A DNA stretch of 64,000 bases from Sphingomonas sp. Leaf22 (GCF_001421715.1 NZ_LMKP01000001.1:335682-399681), one strand, 5' to 3'. Shown: positions 19,797 through 29,590, numbered from the stretch's first letter. Notes: generated by a model not told the origin, from the letters alone. Numbers and translations: made by a program.

Positions 19797-21695
19797 ATGA
19801 CCCGATTCCCGATGTTCCGCGCGACGGCTCTGCTGCTCGCCTCCGCCGCCCCGCTCCCCGTCGCGGCCCAGTCCGGCGCGATCGTCCAGTCGGTGACGAC
19901 CCCCAATGCCGATCGCCTGTCCGAACAGATGCGCATCCTCGGCCGCAGCCCCAATGACGTATCGGCGCTGGTCGAGGCCGGGCGCCTCAGCGGCAAGCTC
20001 GGCGACACCGACGCCGCAATGCAGTTCCTCGCCCGCGCCGAGAAAGTCGCGCCCAGCGATCCGCGCATCCGTGCCGCGCGCGGTGTGGCGCTGGTGACGA
20101 TGGAACGGCCCGGCGAAGCCCTCGCGCTGTTCAACTCGGCCGAGCGCGCCGGGGTCGCGATGACGCCCTATCTGGCCGAACGCGGCCTCGCCTACGATCT
20201 GCTCGGGCGCGGTACGCTGGCGCAGGCCGATTACCGGCAGGCGCTGCGGGCCGGCGAGGATGACGAGGTCACCCGCCGCCTCGCGCTGTCGCTGGGGATC
20301 GACGGCGATCTGACCGAGGCGACCCGGGTTCTGAACCCGCTGCTGCTGAAGAACGATCGTGCCGCGTGGCGGGTACGCGCCTTCGTCCTCGCCATGTCCG
20401 GCGATACGACCGGTGCGGACAGGATTACCGCCAGCATGCTGCCGGGCTTCGCCAGCAGCCTGTCGCCTTTCTTCCGTCGCCTGCCGCAACTGGCCGGTGC
20501 CGACCGTGCGTTCGCGGTGCATTTCGGCCGGCTGGCGCCCTCGCCCGAGCGGATCGCCGACGCGCGCCTCGCGCCGCCGCTGCCCGCCCCGGTCCGCACC
20601 GCCGCACCGGTCGCCGTCGCCGCCGTGACCCGACCCACCGCCCCGGCGACCGTCCGCCCGCTGTCGAGCGGCGAACGTCGCCGTCAGGCGCAGGCCGAGC
20701 AGGCGCGCCGGGTGGCCGAGGTGCAGGCGCAACAACTCGCCCAGGCCCGCGCCGACGAAACCGCGCGCCGCGAATCGCTGGCCCGCGCCAATGCCGAAAA
20801 GGCGGCATTGGCGCAGCGCGAACGCGACGCGCAGCAACTCGCCGCCCAACAGGCCGAACAGACGCGCATCGCCGAGACAACCCGGCTGGAAGCGGAACGG
20901 GTCGCCGCGCGTCAGGCCGAGGAACGCCGCGTCGCCGCCGCTGCGCTTGCCGAACGCGACCGACTGGCACAGGCCGCCCGTCCGCCGGTGCAGGTCGCCG
21001 CCGCGCCGGTGCCGGTCACCGTCGTCGACCGCCCGCCCGAAACGCCGCCCCCGGCGACGCCGGCCGTTTCGACCGCCGCCACGACGGTCGCCGCCCGGCG
21101 CGAAACGAACGACGACGTCCTCGCCCGCATCATCCGCAACCTCGACATTCCGGCCTCCGAACTCGGCGTCGGCCCGCCGCCCGTCGCGACCGTGCCGACC
21201 GGCGCCGCCGCCTTCGCCGCCGATGCCGCAGCCGCGCGCAAGGCCGCCGAAAAACGCGAAGCCGATGCCCGTGCCGCCGACGTCGCCAAGGCCGCAGCCG
21301 CCAGGAAACTGGCGGACACCCGCGCCGCGACCGCCAAAAAAACTGCCGAGGCGAAGAAGCTCGCCGACCAGAAAAAGGCCGACGCCGCCGAGGCTGCCAA
21401 GCTCGCCGCCGCCAAGCGGGCCGATCCCGAACGCCATTGGGTGCAGATCGCCGGCGGGGCCAACGTCGCCGGCCTGCCCGCCGCGTGGGCGATCATGGCC
21501 AACAAGGCGCCCGCGCTGAAGGGGCGGCAGGCTTGGACCACGTCGCTGCGCGCGACCAACCGCCTGCTGACCGGACCGTTCAAGAGCGATGACGAGGCGC
21601 AGGCCTTCGTCAACACGCTGCGCAAATCGGGGGTACAGGCCTTCGCCTTCACCAGCGAAGTCGGTCAGAAGGTCGCGCGGGTCCCGGTCAAGTGA
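19797..21695 (+). CDS. secreted TPR and SPOR domain protein
   Basis: The 632-residue product starts with a signal peptide (cleavage likely after VAAQ, near residue 25). TPR-like helices follow at about 45-210 (LVEAGRLSGKLGDTDAAMQFL, trimmed here). A long Ala/Gln/Arg/Lys-rich helical section (about 290-560) precedes a C-terminal SPOR domain (HWVQIAGGANVAGLPAAW to the end). SPOR domains bind denuded septal glycan, so a periplasmic septal role is inferred, and the place just after ftsZ fits. The ATG at 19797 gives the signal peptide; the open frame further upstream lies in a repeat. The stop overlaps the next GTG. Confidence 0.85.
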   Translation: MTRFPMFRATALLLASAAPLPVAAQSGAIVQSVTTPNADRLSEQMRILGRSPNDVSALVEAGRLSGKLGDTDAAMQFLARAEKVAPSDPRIRAARGVALVTMERPGEALALFNSAERAGVAMTPYLAERGLAYDLLGRGTLAQADYRQALRAGEDDEVTRRLALSLGIDGDLTEATRVLNPLLLKNDRAAWRVRAFVLAMSGDTTGADRITASMLPGFASSLSPFFRRLPQLAGADRAFAVHFGRLAPSPERIADARLAPPLPAPVRTAAPVAVAAVTRPTAPATVRPLSSGERRRQAQAEQARRVAEVQAQQLAQARADETARRESLARANAEKAALAQRERDAQQLAAQQAEQTRIAETTRLEAERVAARQAEERRVAAAALAERDRLAQAARPPVQVAAAPVPVTVVDRPPETPPPATPAVSTAATTVAARRETNDDVLARIIRNLDIPASELGVGPPPVATVPTGAAAFAADAAAARKAAEKREADARAADVAKAAAARKLADTRAATAKKTAEAKKLADQKKADAAEAAKLAAAKRADPERHWVQIAGGANVAGLPAAWAIMANKAPALKGRQAWTTSLRATNRLLTGPFKSDDEAQAFVNTLRKSGVQAFAFTSEVGQKVARVPVK

Positions 21696-22852
21696 CCGCA
21701 AGCCATGCCGCGAATCCGCACGCCCATGGGGGCCGCCTGCACGCCGAACCCGGCGACGCCACGCGTGGTCCACGCGACGCGTTCCAGCGCGACCGCGACC
21801 GCATCATCCATTCGATCAGCTTCCGTCGCCTGCGTCACAAGACGCAGGTGTTCATGGCTCCCGATGGCGATCATTTCCGCGTCCGGCTGACCCACAGCCT
21901 CGAAGTCGCCCAGATCGGCCGGGCGGTCGCCCGCACGCTGGGGCTGAACGAGGATCTGACCGAGGCACTGTGTCTCGCCCATGACATCGGCCATCCGCCG
22001 TTCGGCCATGCCGGCGAAGATGCGCTGGAGGCGGCGATGGTCGCGCATGGCGGGTTCGACCATAATGGGCAGACGCTGCGGACGCTGACCTGGCTCGACA
22101 GCCCGTATCCGCGCTGGCGCGGGCTGAACCTCACCTGGGACACGCTGGAGGGATTGGCCAAGCATAACGGCCCGATTCCGACGCCGGGATGGGCATTGGC
22201 ACAGGCGGATGCGGCGCACGCGCTGCGGCTGAACGAATGGCCTTCGCTCGAGGCGCAGGTCGCGGCGATCGCCGACGACATCGCTTATGACAATCACGAC
22301 ATCGACGATGGCTTGCGCGCCGGGCTGCTGACGCTCGACCAGTTGCTGAGCGTGCCGTTCGTCGCCGCCGGATGGGACGCGGTGCGCCGTCGCTTCCCCG
22401 ACGTGCCGCCCGAACGACTGGTCGGCGAACTGACCCGGTCGCAGATCGGTTCGATGGTCAACGACCTGATCGCCGAGACCAGCCGCCGGGTCGCGACGGC
22501 AGGCGTCGAGACCGTCGCCGATGTGCGCGCCGCCGGCCAGTGCCTCGCGCATTTCTCGCCCGAAATGGCCGAGCAGGAGCGGGTGCTCAAACGCTTCATG
22601 TACGCCAATCTGTACCATCACCCGCGCCAGCTGGCGGCGGCGGAGATGGCGGGGCAAGTCGTCGCCGGGCTGTTCGCCGCCTACCACGCCGATCCCCATG
22701 CGATGCACGATGGCTGGCGCACGACGCTGCCCGAAAGCGAGCCCGATCGCAGCCGCCACATCGCCGATTACATCGCCGGTATGACCGACCGGTTCGCCGT
22801 CCGCTGCTATCGCGAGGTCGTTGGGCCGATCGACCTGCCCGAAGGGTTCTGA
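21692..22852 (+). CDS. deoxyguanosinetriphosphate triphosphohydrolase-like protein
   Basis: This 386-residue HD-domain protein belongs to the dGTPase-like family that releases tripolyphosphate from dNTPs. Metal-binding motifs are visible: RLTHSLEVAQIGR, LAHDIGHPPFGHAGE and the later DDIAYDNHDIDDG. Substrate preference cannot be told from sequence. The GTG start at 21692 overlaps the stop of the TPR/SPOR gene. The N-terminal about 25 residues are His/Gly/Pro-rich and weakly conserved, so the true start could be slightly downstream. Confidence 0.9.
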   Translation: MTASHAANPHAHGGRLHAEPGDATRGPRDAFQRDRDRIIHSISFRRLRHKTQVFMAPDGDHFRVRLTHSLEVAQIGRAVARTLGLNEDLTEALCLAHDIGHPPFGHAGEDALEAAMVAHGGFDHNGQTLRTLTWLDSPYPRWRGLNLTWDTLEGLAKHNGPIPTPGWALAQADAAHALRLNEWPSLEAQVAAIADDIAYDNHDIDDGLRAGLLTLDQLLSVPFVAAGWDAVRRRFPDVPPERLVGELTRSQIGSMVNDLIAETSRRVATAGVETVADVRAAGQCLAHFSPEMAEQERVLKRFMYANLYHHPRQLAAAEMAGQVVAGLFAAYHADPHAMHDGWRTTLPESEPDRSRHIADYIAGMTDRFAVRCYREVVGPIDLPEGF

Positions 22853-22925
22853 CCGCATAGCAGCTTTTGCCTAAGCCGGTCCTTTCCGCTAAGCGGCGCG
22901 GTTCCACCAATCGACCGGAACCGCC

Positions 22926-24653
22926 ATGACGCTGTACCCCCGTTTCTTCGCCCATCTCGACCGCGCGCTCGACACGCTCGTGGCACGTGGCGACCTGCCG
23001 GCGGGGCTGGAGCGACGAGCGATCACGGTCGAGCCACCGCGCGATACTGCCCATGGCGACCTGTCGACCAATGCGGCGATGGTCCTTGCCAAGCCGGCGA
23101 AGACCAACCCGCGCGCGCTGGCCGAATTGCTGGTCGCCGAACTGGCGGGCCTGCCCGAAGTGGCTGCCGCGTCGGTCGCCGGGCCGGGCTTCATCAACCT
23201 CACGCTGACCGAAGCGACGTGGCGCGCCGAACTGGCCGCCATTGCCGAAGCAGGCGACACCTATGGCCGGTCGCAGGCGGGGGCCGGGACGGTCGTGAAT
23301 ATCGAATATGTCTCGGCCAATCCGACCGGGCCGATGCATATGGGCCATTGCCGTGGCGCGGTCGTCGGCGATGCGCTGGCCAGCCTGCTCGAATGGAACG
23401 GCGCGCGCGTCGTCCGCGAATATTATGTCAACGACGCCGGCGGGCAGGTTGCCGTGCTCGCCCGATCGGCGCATCTGCGCTATCGCGAGGCACTGGGCGA
23501 AACCGTGACCATTCCGGAGGGGCTGTATCCCGGTGACTATCTCGTCCCGGTGGGGCAAGCACTCGCCGCCGAATTCGGCGACCGGTATGTGAACGCGCCG
23601 GAGGACGAGTGGCTGGTGCTGTTCCGGACCCGTGCCGTCGCGGCGATGCTCGACATGATCCGCGCCGATCTGAAGCTGCTCGGCATCGAACATGACGTCT
23701 TTTCGTCCGAAGCCGAGTTGCAGGCGGCGAAAAAGCCCGAAGCTGCCGAGGCATGGCTGCGCGCGCGGGACCTCGTCTATGACGGCGTCCTCGAAGCGCC
23801 GAAGGGCGAGACGCCCGAGGATTGGGAGCCGGTCGAGCTGCCGCTATTCCGCTCGACGAAGTTCGGCGACGATCAGGATCGTCCGATCAAGAAGTCGGAC
23901 GGCAGCTGGACCTATTTCGGTGCCGACCTCGCCTATCATTTCCAGAAGGCGGAGGGTGTCGACCAGCTGATCGACATCTGGGGCGCGGACCATGCCGGCA
24001 CCGTCAAACGGATCGTCGCGGCGGTACAGGCGCTGACCGAGGGCAAGACGCGCTTCGACGTAAAGCTGGTGCAGATGGTTCGGCTGCTGCGCGGCGGCGA
24101 GCCGGTCAAGATGTCGAAACGCGCCGGCAATTTCGTGACGCTCGCCGACGTCGTCAGCGAAGTCGGCAAGGACGTCGTCCGCTTCACCATGCTCACGCGC
24201 AAGGCCGATGCGCAGATGGATTTCGACTTCGCCAAGGTGGTCGAGGCGTCGAAGGACAATCCGGTCTTCTACGTCCAATATGCCCATGCGCGCGTCCATT
24301 CGCTGGCCCGGCGGGCGGCGGAGGCGGGGATCGCCGTGGCCGATGATGCCGACCTGTCCCGTCTCGACACGGTCGAGCTGGCGCTGGTGAAGCGCGCGGC
24401 GCAGTTCCCGCGGATGGTCGAAAGTGCGGCCGCCGTGCGCGAACCGCATCGCATCGCATTTTATCTGTACGACCTGGCCGCCGAATTCCACGCGGCGTGG
24501 AATTTGGGCAATGACGATCCGTCGCGCCGCTATCTTCAGCCCGATGATGTGGCGCTGACGCAGGCACGGCTTTTCCTTGCGCGCGCGATCGGGCAGATTA
24601 TCCGCAACGGCCTCGCCATCATGGGGGTCGAGGCGGTTGAGGAGATGAAATAA
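22926..24653 (+). CDS. argS: arginyl-tRNA synthetase
   Basis: ArgS charges tRNA-Arg. The 575-residue class I synthetase has an N-terminal Add-1 domain, the HIGH-type motif in ANPTGPMHMGHCRG near residue 138, the Arg-binding region and a KMSKR motif (PVKMSKRAGNF). The C-terminal DALR anticodon domain runs from about residue 455 to the end. It is preceded by a 73-base gap with a GGAACCGCC ribosome site. Its TAA stop shares a base with the ATG of the following SPOR gene (TAATG), so the two are coupled. Confidence 0.97.
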   Translation: MTLYPRFFAHLDRALDTLVARGDLPAGLERRAITVEPPRDTAHGDLSTNAAMVLAKPAKTNPRALAELLVAELAGLPEVAAASVAGPGFINLTLTEATWRAELAAIAEAGDTYGRSQAGAGTVVNIEYVSANPTGPMHMGHCRGAVVGDALASLLEWNGARVVREYYVNDAGGQVAVLARSAHLRYREALGETVTIPEGLYPGDYLVPVGQALAAEFGDRYVNAPEDEWLVLFRTRAVAAMLDMIRADLKLLGIEHDVFSSEAELQAAKKPEAAEAWLRARDLVYDGVLEAPKGETPEDWEPVELPLFRSTKFGDDQDRPIKKSDGSWTYFGADLAYHFQKAEGVDQLIDIWGADHAGTVKRIVAAVQALTEGKTRFDVKLVQMVRLLRGGEPVKMSKRAGNFVTLADVVSEVGKDVVRFTMLTRKADAQMDFDFAKVVEASKDNPVFYVQYAHARVHSLARRAAEAGIAVADDADLSRLDTVELALVKRAAQFPRMVESAAAVREPHRIAFYLYDLAAEFHAAWNLGNDDPSRRYLQPDDVALTQARLFLARAIGQIIRNGLAIMGVEAVEEMK

Positions 24654-25384
24654 TGGCGGATTCGATCGCATCGCGCGATCCCGACCACGAACGTCTGCCG
24701 TGGCTCGAAAGCGCCGATCCGGAACCGGACGCGCCGCGCCCGGTCTGGCGGACGGTATTGCTGGTGCTGATCGGGCTGCTGATGGTGGCCGCGATCGTCT
24801 TTGCCTTGCTCCGGCAACGCGACGCGCCGACCGCCAGCGGCACCGGTGACCTGATCGCCGCGCCGAACGAGCCGTACAAGACGCGTGCCGAGGGAAGCGA
24901 CGGCATGCAGGTGACCGGTGACAGCGACACCGCCATCGCGACCAGCGAGGGGGCGACTGGCGGCAATGCCTCGGTCAACCTGAAGGCGGTGCCCGAGGCA
25001 CCGGTGCAGGGCAGCGCCGCCGCGCCGGCCAATGTCCCGGCGAACAGCGGCACCGGCCGTGTCGCCACGGCAGTGCCGACCACTACCCAGCGGCTGGAGG
25101 CACGCGCCCCGGCGGTTGCGGCACCCGCGCCGGTGGCGGCGGGGGCCGGTGGCTCGGTGGTCCAGCTGGGTTCGTTCCCCAGTGAAGCGGTTGCCAACAC
25201 CGCCTGGAACCAGCTGTCCCGCCGTTTCGCCTATCTCGCCCCGCTGGGCAAATCGGTGCAGGTCGCCGAGGTGAAGGGCAAGACCGTCTATCGCCTGCGG
25301 GTGAATGCCGGCAGCGCCAATCAGGCGTCGGACCTGTGCGGCAAGCTGAAACTGGCCGGGGAGAATTGCTTCATCGCCCGGTGA
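24653..25384 (+). CDS. inner-membrane SPOR domain protein
   Basis: The 243-residue protein has a cytoplasmic N-terminus (about 35 residues), a membrane segment (TVLLVLIGLLMVAAIVFALL, about 36-55), an Ala/Pro/Thr linker and a C-terminal SPOR domain (SVVQLGSFPSEAVANTAW onward) that should reach periplasmic septal peptidoglycan. Two Cys near the end (DLCGKL, ENCFIA) could form a disulfide. It is coupled to argS and followed by nagZ, an arrangement I recall from other alphaproteobacteria. A division or glycan-remodelling role is inferred from the SPOR domain and neighbours. Confidence 0.88.
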   Translation: MADSIASRDPDHERLPWLESADPEPDAPRPVWRTVLLVLIGLLMVAAIVFALLRQRDAPTASGTGDLIAAPNEPYKTRAEGSDGMQVTGDSDTAIATSEGATGGNASVNLKAVPEAPVQGSAAAPANVPANSGTGRVATAVPTTTQRLEARAPAVAAPAPVAAGAGGSVVQLGSFPSEAVANTAWNQLSRRFAYLAPLGKSVQVAEVKGKTVYRLRVNAGSANQASDLCGKLKLAGENCFIAR

Positions 25385-25430
25385 CAACCACCGGTTGTCG
25401 CGCCGGGCCGCCTGCGGTAGCCCGGCGTGT

Positions 25431-26435
25431 ATGAAGCCCGTGATCTTTGGCCTGTCCGGCCCGACGCTGACCGCCAACGAAGCCGCGCTGTTCCGCGAAG
25501 CCGATCCGCTCGGCTATATCCTATTCGGTCGCAATTGCATCGATCGCGAACAGATGCGTGCGCTGACCGATGCGTTGCGCGATCTGTCAGGTCGGACCGA
25601 CCTGCCGATCCTGATCGATCAGGAGGGCGGCCGCGTCGCGCGGATGCGGCCGCCCGAATGGCCCGCCTTTCCGGCCCCTGCCGCGTTTGCCGCGCTCTAT
25701 GCCCGCGCGCCGTCGTCGGCGATTGCGGCGGCCAAGGCGAATGGGCAGGCGATCGGCGCGATGCTGGCGGAGGTCGGCGTGACCGTCGATGCGCTGCCGC
25801 TGCTCGACGTAGCCCAACCCGATATGACCGGCGCGATCGGCGACCGCAGCTATGGCACCGATCCGATGCAGGTCGCCGCCCTTGGCCGCGCCACGCTCGA
25901 CGGGCTCGCGGCGGCCGGGGTGGTGGGCATCGTCAAGCACATGCCGGGCCATGGCCGGGCACAGGTCGACAGCCATCTCGAACTGCCCCGCGTCGATGCG
26001 TCGGATGCCGAACTAAAGATCGACCTGCAACCGTTCGGTACGCTGGCGCACGCGCCGATGGCGATGACCGCGCATGTCGTGTTTTCGGCATGGGACGCCG
26101 ACCGTCCGGCGACGCTGTCACCGACTGTGATTCAGCGGATCATCCGCGATCGGATCGGGTTCGACGGCCTGCTGATGACCGACGATATCGATATGAAGGC
26201 GCTGTCGGGGACACCGGCGGACAAGGCATCGGCGGCGATTGCCGCCGGCTGCGACGTGGTGCTCGATTGCTGGGCGCGTATGGACGAGATGGCGGCGATC
26301 GCCGACCGCCTCGACAGCATCGCCGCCGGTTCGCGCGAGCGGCTCGATCGGGCGATGGTCGGCGTCGGCAAACCGACCGATATCCCGTTCGCCGACCTGA
26401 TCGCGACCCGCGACCAACTGCTCGCGCTCGCCTGA
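25431..26435 (+). CDS. nagZ: beta-N-acetylhexosaminidase NagZ
   Basis: NagZ (GH3) cleaves GlcNAc from anhydro-muropeptides during peptidoglycan recycling in the cytoplasm. The 334-residue protein shows LIDQEGGRVARM, the catalytic loop KHMPGHGRAQVDSH (acid/base His) and the nucleophile region MTDDIDMKAL. The ATG at 25431 gives MKPVIFGLSGPTL, the usual NagZ beginning; the in-frame TTG/GTG codons further up add an atypical stretch. It sits between the SPOR gene and scpA, on the same strand. Confidence 0.95.
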   Translation: MKPVIFGLSGPTLTANEAALFREADPLGYILFGRNCIDREQMRALTDALRDLSGRTDLPILIDQEGGRVARMRPPEWPAFPAPAAFAALYARAPSSAIAAAKANGQAIGAMLAEVGVTVDALPLLDVAQPDMTGAIGDRSYGTDPMQVAALGRATLDGLAAAGVVGIVKHMPGHGRAQVDSHLELPRVDASDAELKIDLQPFGTLAHAPMAMTAHVVFSAWDADRPATLSPTVIQRIIRDRIGFDGLLMTDDIDMKALSGTPADKASAAIAAGCDVVLDCWARMDEMAAIADRLDSIAAGSRERLDRAMVGVGKPTDIPFADLIATRDQLLALA

Positions 26436-26529
26436 CGCTGCCAGGTCGCGCTCGTCGCGGGGCGTACATCGCAACGTCACGCGCGAAACCCGGTGACGGC
26501 CACCGCGTTGCGCGGATAGGATTACCGCC

Positions 26530-27261
26530 ATGGAAGCCGACGCGCCGACGCTGACGATCGAACTCGATGGATGGGAAGGGCCGCTCGACCTGTTGCTGGC
26601 GCTCGCCCGCACGCAGAAGGTCGATCTGCGGCGCATCTCGATTCTTGCGCTCGTCGAGCAATATCTGCGCTGGATCGATCGGGCGGCGGCGGTGCGGCTC
26701 GAACTGGCCTCCGACTGGCTCGTGATGGCGGCTTGGCTGGCCTATCTCAAATCGGCGCTGCTGCTGCCGCGCGAGCCGGAGATGGACCCGGACCCCGAGG
26801 AACTGGCGCTGCGCCTGCAACTGCGGCTCGAACGGCTCGATGCGATGCGCGAGGCCGGCGCGCGGCTGATGGCGCGCGACCGGATCGGCCGTGACGTGTT
26901 CACGCGCGGCGATCCTGAAGGGTTGCATGTGGTGCGCAAGGCCCGCTGGGACGCCAGCCTGTACGACCTGATTGGCGCCTATGGCCGGGTGAGCGCACGG
27001 ACCCGGCCGGTGCTGCATGTCGTGCGGCACCGACCGGTCATGACGCTGGAGGTTGCGATCGAACGGGTGCAAGCGATGCTCGGCACCCGGATCGAGTGGA
27101 CCGCGATCGGCACGTTCCTGCCCGGCGACGCCGACGAACGCTTTCGTCGCTCGGCGCTGGCCTCGACCTTTCTCGCGACACTCGAACTGGCGCGGCAGGG
27201 CAGGGTGGCAATCCGGCAGGACGTACCGTTCGGCCCGATCGACATCCGGCGGATCGCATGA
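26530..27261 (+). CDS. scpA: segregation and condensation protein A
   Basis: ScpA is the kleisin that with ScpB bridges SMC in bacterial condensin. The 243-residue protein has the N-terminal motif WEGPLDLLLALARTQKVDL, the conserved YLVMAAWLAYLKS-like helix and a winged-helix C-terminus (FLATLELARQGRVAIRQ). The ATG follows a short gap after nagZ. Its stop overlaps the scpB ATG (ATGA-like, 27258-27261), as usual for the pair. Confidence 0.95.
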   Translation: MEADAPTLTIELDGWEGPLDLLLALARTQKVDLRRISILALVEQYLRWIDRAAAVRLELASDWLVMAAWLAYLKSALLLPREPEMDPDPEELALRLQLRLERLDAMREAGARLMARDRIGRDVFTRGDPEGLHVVRKARWDASLYDLIGAYGRVSARTRPVLHVVRHRPVMTLEVAIERVQAMLGTRIEWTAIGTFLPGDADERFRRSALASTFLATLELARQGRVAIRQDVPFGPIDIRRIA

Positions 27262-27824
27262 CCGACCCGTTCGTCCGCGCGGTGGAGGCGGTGCTGTTCG
27301 CCAGCGAGACGCCGCTGACCGCCGGCATGATCGCCGCCTATGTCGGCGAGGGCGATGTGCGGGCGGCGCTGGGTGTGATCCAGACCGACCATGCCGGGCG
27401 GGGGTTCGGGCTGGTCCGGCGCGGCGAGTATTGGCATTTCGAGACCGCCCCCGACCTCGCCCATTTCCTGCGCCGCGACCGGGACGAATCACGCAAGCTG
27501 TCGCGTGCGGCGATCGAGACGCTGGCAATCATCGCCTATCACGAGCCCGCGACCCGTGCGGACATCGAATCGATCCGCGGCGTACAGATTTCGAAGGGGA
27601 CGATCGACGTGTTGCTCGCCGCCGGCTGGATCCGGCCGGCGGGGCGGCGCGAAGTGCCCGGGCGACCGCTGACCTATGCCACGACCCCCGCCTTTCTCGT
27701 CCATTTCGGCCTCGACAGCCGGCGTGACCTGCCGGGGATCGACGACCTGCGCGCCGCCGGTCTGCTCGAACCAATCGACGATGCCTTCGCAACCATGCTG
27801 GAAAGCGGCGACGATAGCGACTAA
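27258..27824 (+). CDS. scpB: segregation and condensation protein B
   Basis: ScpB dimers bind ScpA in the SMC-ScpAB complex. The 188-residue protein contains two winged-helix domains: residues about 3-80 (VEAVLFASETPLTAGMI) and about 85-165, including the family block LSRAAIETLAIIAYHEPATR and IRGV. The ATG at 27258 overlaps scpA. The C-terminal tail is short and acidic. Confidence 0.95.
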   Translation: MTDPFVRAVEAVLFASETPLTAGMIAAYVGEGDVRAALGVIQTDHAGRGFGLVRRGEYWHFETAPDLAHFLRRDRDESRKLSRAAIETLAIIAYHEPATRADIESIRGVQISKGTIDVLLAAGWIRPAGRREVPGRPLTYATTPAFLVHFGLDSRRDLPGIDDLRAAGLLEPIDDAFATMLESGDDSD

Positions 27825-27861
27825 GTGAGGCGCACGATCCGTTTCGCTTGGAGTGTGGACG

Positions 27862-28149
27862 ATGGGTGGTCTTAGTATTTGGCACTGGCTTATCGTCGGC
27901 GTCCTGGTCCTGTTGCTGTTCGGCAAGGGGCGTTTTTCCGATATGATGGGTGACGTGGCGAAGGGGCTGAAAAGCTTCAAAAAGGGGATGGCCGAGGATG
28001 ACGACGTGCCGCCGCCGCCCGCGCGCCCGCGCGAACGGCTGGAGCAGCGTCCCGTCGACGATCGCTACGACCATGATCCCGCCCCGCGTGATCCGGTCCA
28101 CCGCGATCCGGTCGTGCGCGACACCGACCGTCCGCACGGCGACCGCTGA
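27862..28149 (+). CDS. tatA: twin-arginine translocase subunit TatA
   Basis: TatA oligomers form the protein-conducting element of the Tat pathway for folded proteins. The 95-residue product has a short N-terminal membrane helix ([16 protein letters not shown]), the hinge FGKGR and an amphipathic helix ([19 protein letters not shown]). An unstructured Asp/Pro/Arg tail with repeated DP and RDP motifs follows. The ATG at 27862 is preferred to a GTG 9 bases upstream. It is followed by tatB and tatC. Confidence 0.93.
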   Translation: MGGLSIWHWLIVGVLVLLLFGKGRFSDMMGDVAKGLKSFKKGMAEDDDVPPPPARPRERLEQRPVDDRYDHDPAPRDPVHRDPVVRDTDRPHGDR

Positions 28150-28196
28150 TCCTTTGCCAACCGGCGGGCCGGTGGTCCGCCTGAAGTCGAGCGCCG

Positions 28197-28598
28197 ATGT
28201 TCAATATCGATTCTTCCGAATTGCTGCTCGTCGGGCTCGTAGCGTTGCTCGTCATCGGCCCGAAGGACCTGCCCAAAGCGATGCGTTTCGTCGGCCATTG
28301 GGTCGGCAAGGCGCGTGGCGTGGCGCGGCAGTTCCGGTCGGGGTTCGATACGATGGTCCGCGAGGCAGAACTGGCCGAAATGGAAAAGAAATGGGCGGAA
28401 GAGAACGCCCGGATCATGCGCGAGCATCCGACCACGGATGCTGCCGTCCATCCGGTCGACGCGCCGTCGCCGCCACCGCCGGTCCATGACCCGGTGCAGC
28501 CGGTTGATCATGCAGCGCCGGTCATGGTCGAGCGTCCCGAACTGCGCGAGGGTCCGGCCGATCAACCGCCCGCGGCCGATGGCAAGGCAGCGTCATGA
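28197..28598 (+). CDS. tatB: twin-arginine translocase subunit TatB
   Basis: TatB forms the Tat receptor complex with TatC. The 133-residue product begins [26 protein letters not shown], the typical TatB membrane helix followed by GPKDLPK and an amphipathic helix. The rest is a Pro/His/Val-rich cytoplasmic tail. The stop overlaps the tatC ATG (ATGA at 28595-28598). Confidence 0.94.
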   Translation: MFNIDSSELLLVGLVALLVIGPKDLPKAMRFVGHWVGKARGVARQFRSGFDTMVREAELAEMEKKWAEENARIMREHPTTDAAVHPVDAPSPPPPVHDPVQPVDHAAPVMVERPELREGPADQPPAADGKAAS

Positions 28599-29371
28599 AC
28601 GATATCGACAATAGTCAGGCACCGCTGCTCGATCACCTGATCGAGCTTCGCCGTCGTCTGCTCTACTCGGTGATCGCCGTCGCGCTGTGTTTCGGCCTCT
28701 GCTTCTATTTTTCCGAACAGATCCTGTCGTTCCTCGTTCAGCCGTTGCTGGCGGCCGGACAGAAGAAGGTCATCTTCACCCAGATTTTCGAAGCCTTCTT
28801 CGTCCAGATCAAGGTTGCGTTCTTCGCCGCGATGATGCTGGCCTTTCCGGTGATCGCCAACCAGGTGTGGCAGTTTGTCGCGCCGGGACTGTACCGGAAC
28901 GAAAAGAAGGCGCTGTTTCCGTTCCTGCTCGCCACGCCGGTTCTGTTCATCGCTGGCGCGGCGCTCGCCTATTACGCGACGATCCCGGTCGCGCTCCATT
29001 TCCTGCTTGGCTATCAGGGCAATCTGGGCGGCGTGCAGCAGGAAGCGTTACCGTCGGTCGAAAACTATCTGTCGTTCGTGATGCAGTTCCTGTTCGCATT
29101 CGGTCTGGCGTTCCTGTTGCCCGTGTTGCTGATGCTGCTCGAACTGGCCGGCATCGTTACCCGCAAGCAGCTGGTCGGCGCGCGGCGCTATGCGATCGTC
29201 GCGGCATTCGCCATCGCCGCCGTCGCGACGCCGCCCGATATCGGGTCCCAGGTCCTGCTCGCGGTGCCGCTGATCCTGCTTTACGAACTGGCACTGATCG
29301 CGATCTGGTTCACCGAGAAGCGCCGGGCAAAGCGTGATCCCGAAGCTGAAACCGACGAAGAAGCCGCCTGA
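28595..29371 (+). CDS. tatC: twin-arginine translocase subunit TatC
   Basis: TatC is the six-helix membrane receptor that binds twin-arginine signal peptides. The 258-residue protein begins with the conserved [12 protein letters not shown]. It contains the FEAFF motif ([17 protein letters not shown]), [14 protein letters not shown] and the late segment ATPPDIGSQ. The order tatA-tatB-tatC is standard and the genes are close or overlapping. The C-terminal tail is charged ([17 protein letters not shown]). Confidence 0.97.
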   Translation: MNDIDNSQAPLLDHLIELRRRLLYSVIAVALCFGLCFYFSEQILSFLVQPLLAAGQKKVIFTQIFEAFFVQIKVAFFAAMMLAFPVIANQVWQFVAPGLYRNEKKALFPFLLATPVLFIAGAALAYYATIPVALHFLLGYQGNLGGVQQEALPSVENYLSFVMQFLFAFGLAFLLPVLLMLLELAGIVTRKQLVGARRYAIVAAFAIAAVATPPDIGSQVLLAVPLILLYELALIAIWFTEKRRAKRDPEAETDEEAA

Positions 29372-29590
29372 AGGTCGACGAGGTGCCGTGACGATCTATG
29401 TCGCGGCGCTCGGGAAGCCAGCGAAGTGCCGCAGCGTCGGTGTCGGGTACGCGCGACGCATCTTGCCGGGTGCGGCGATCACCGCCCACGCCGGGCGCCA
29501 TCTTTACAGAGTAGTCGCGACCGCCAGTGTTGGACCGGCCGGCAAGGTTTGCGGTGCTGTCGGTCATCGTGGACACGGTCACGCGCAGAG
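29372..29590. other. gene-free gap between tatC and the entericidin terminator
   Basis: About 220 bases without a supported gene. Open frames exist on both strands but have no ribosome site, no recognisable protein and no start near tatC. No tRNA-like structure was seen. Confidence 0.5.

Noticed and set aside
18984..21773. 929-codon minus-strand open frame across the end of ftsZ, the TPR/SPOR gene and the start of the dGTPase-like gene
   Set aside because: It lies antisense to well-supported genes; long antisense frames are expected at this GC content. It shows no recognisable domain.
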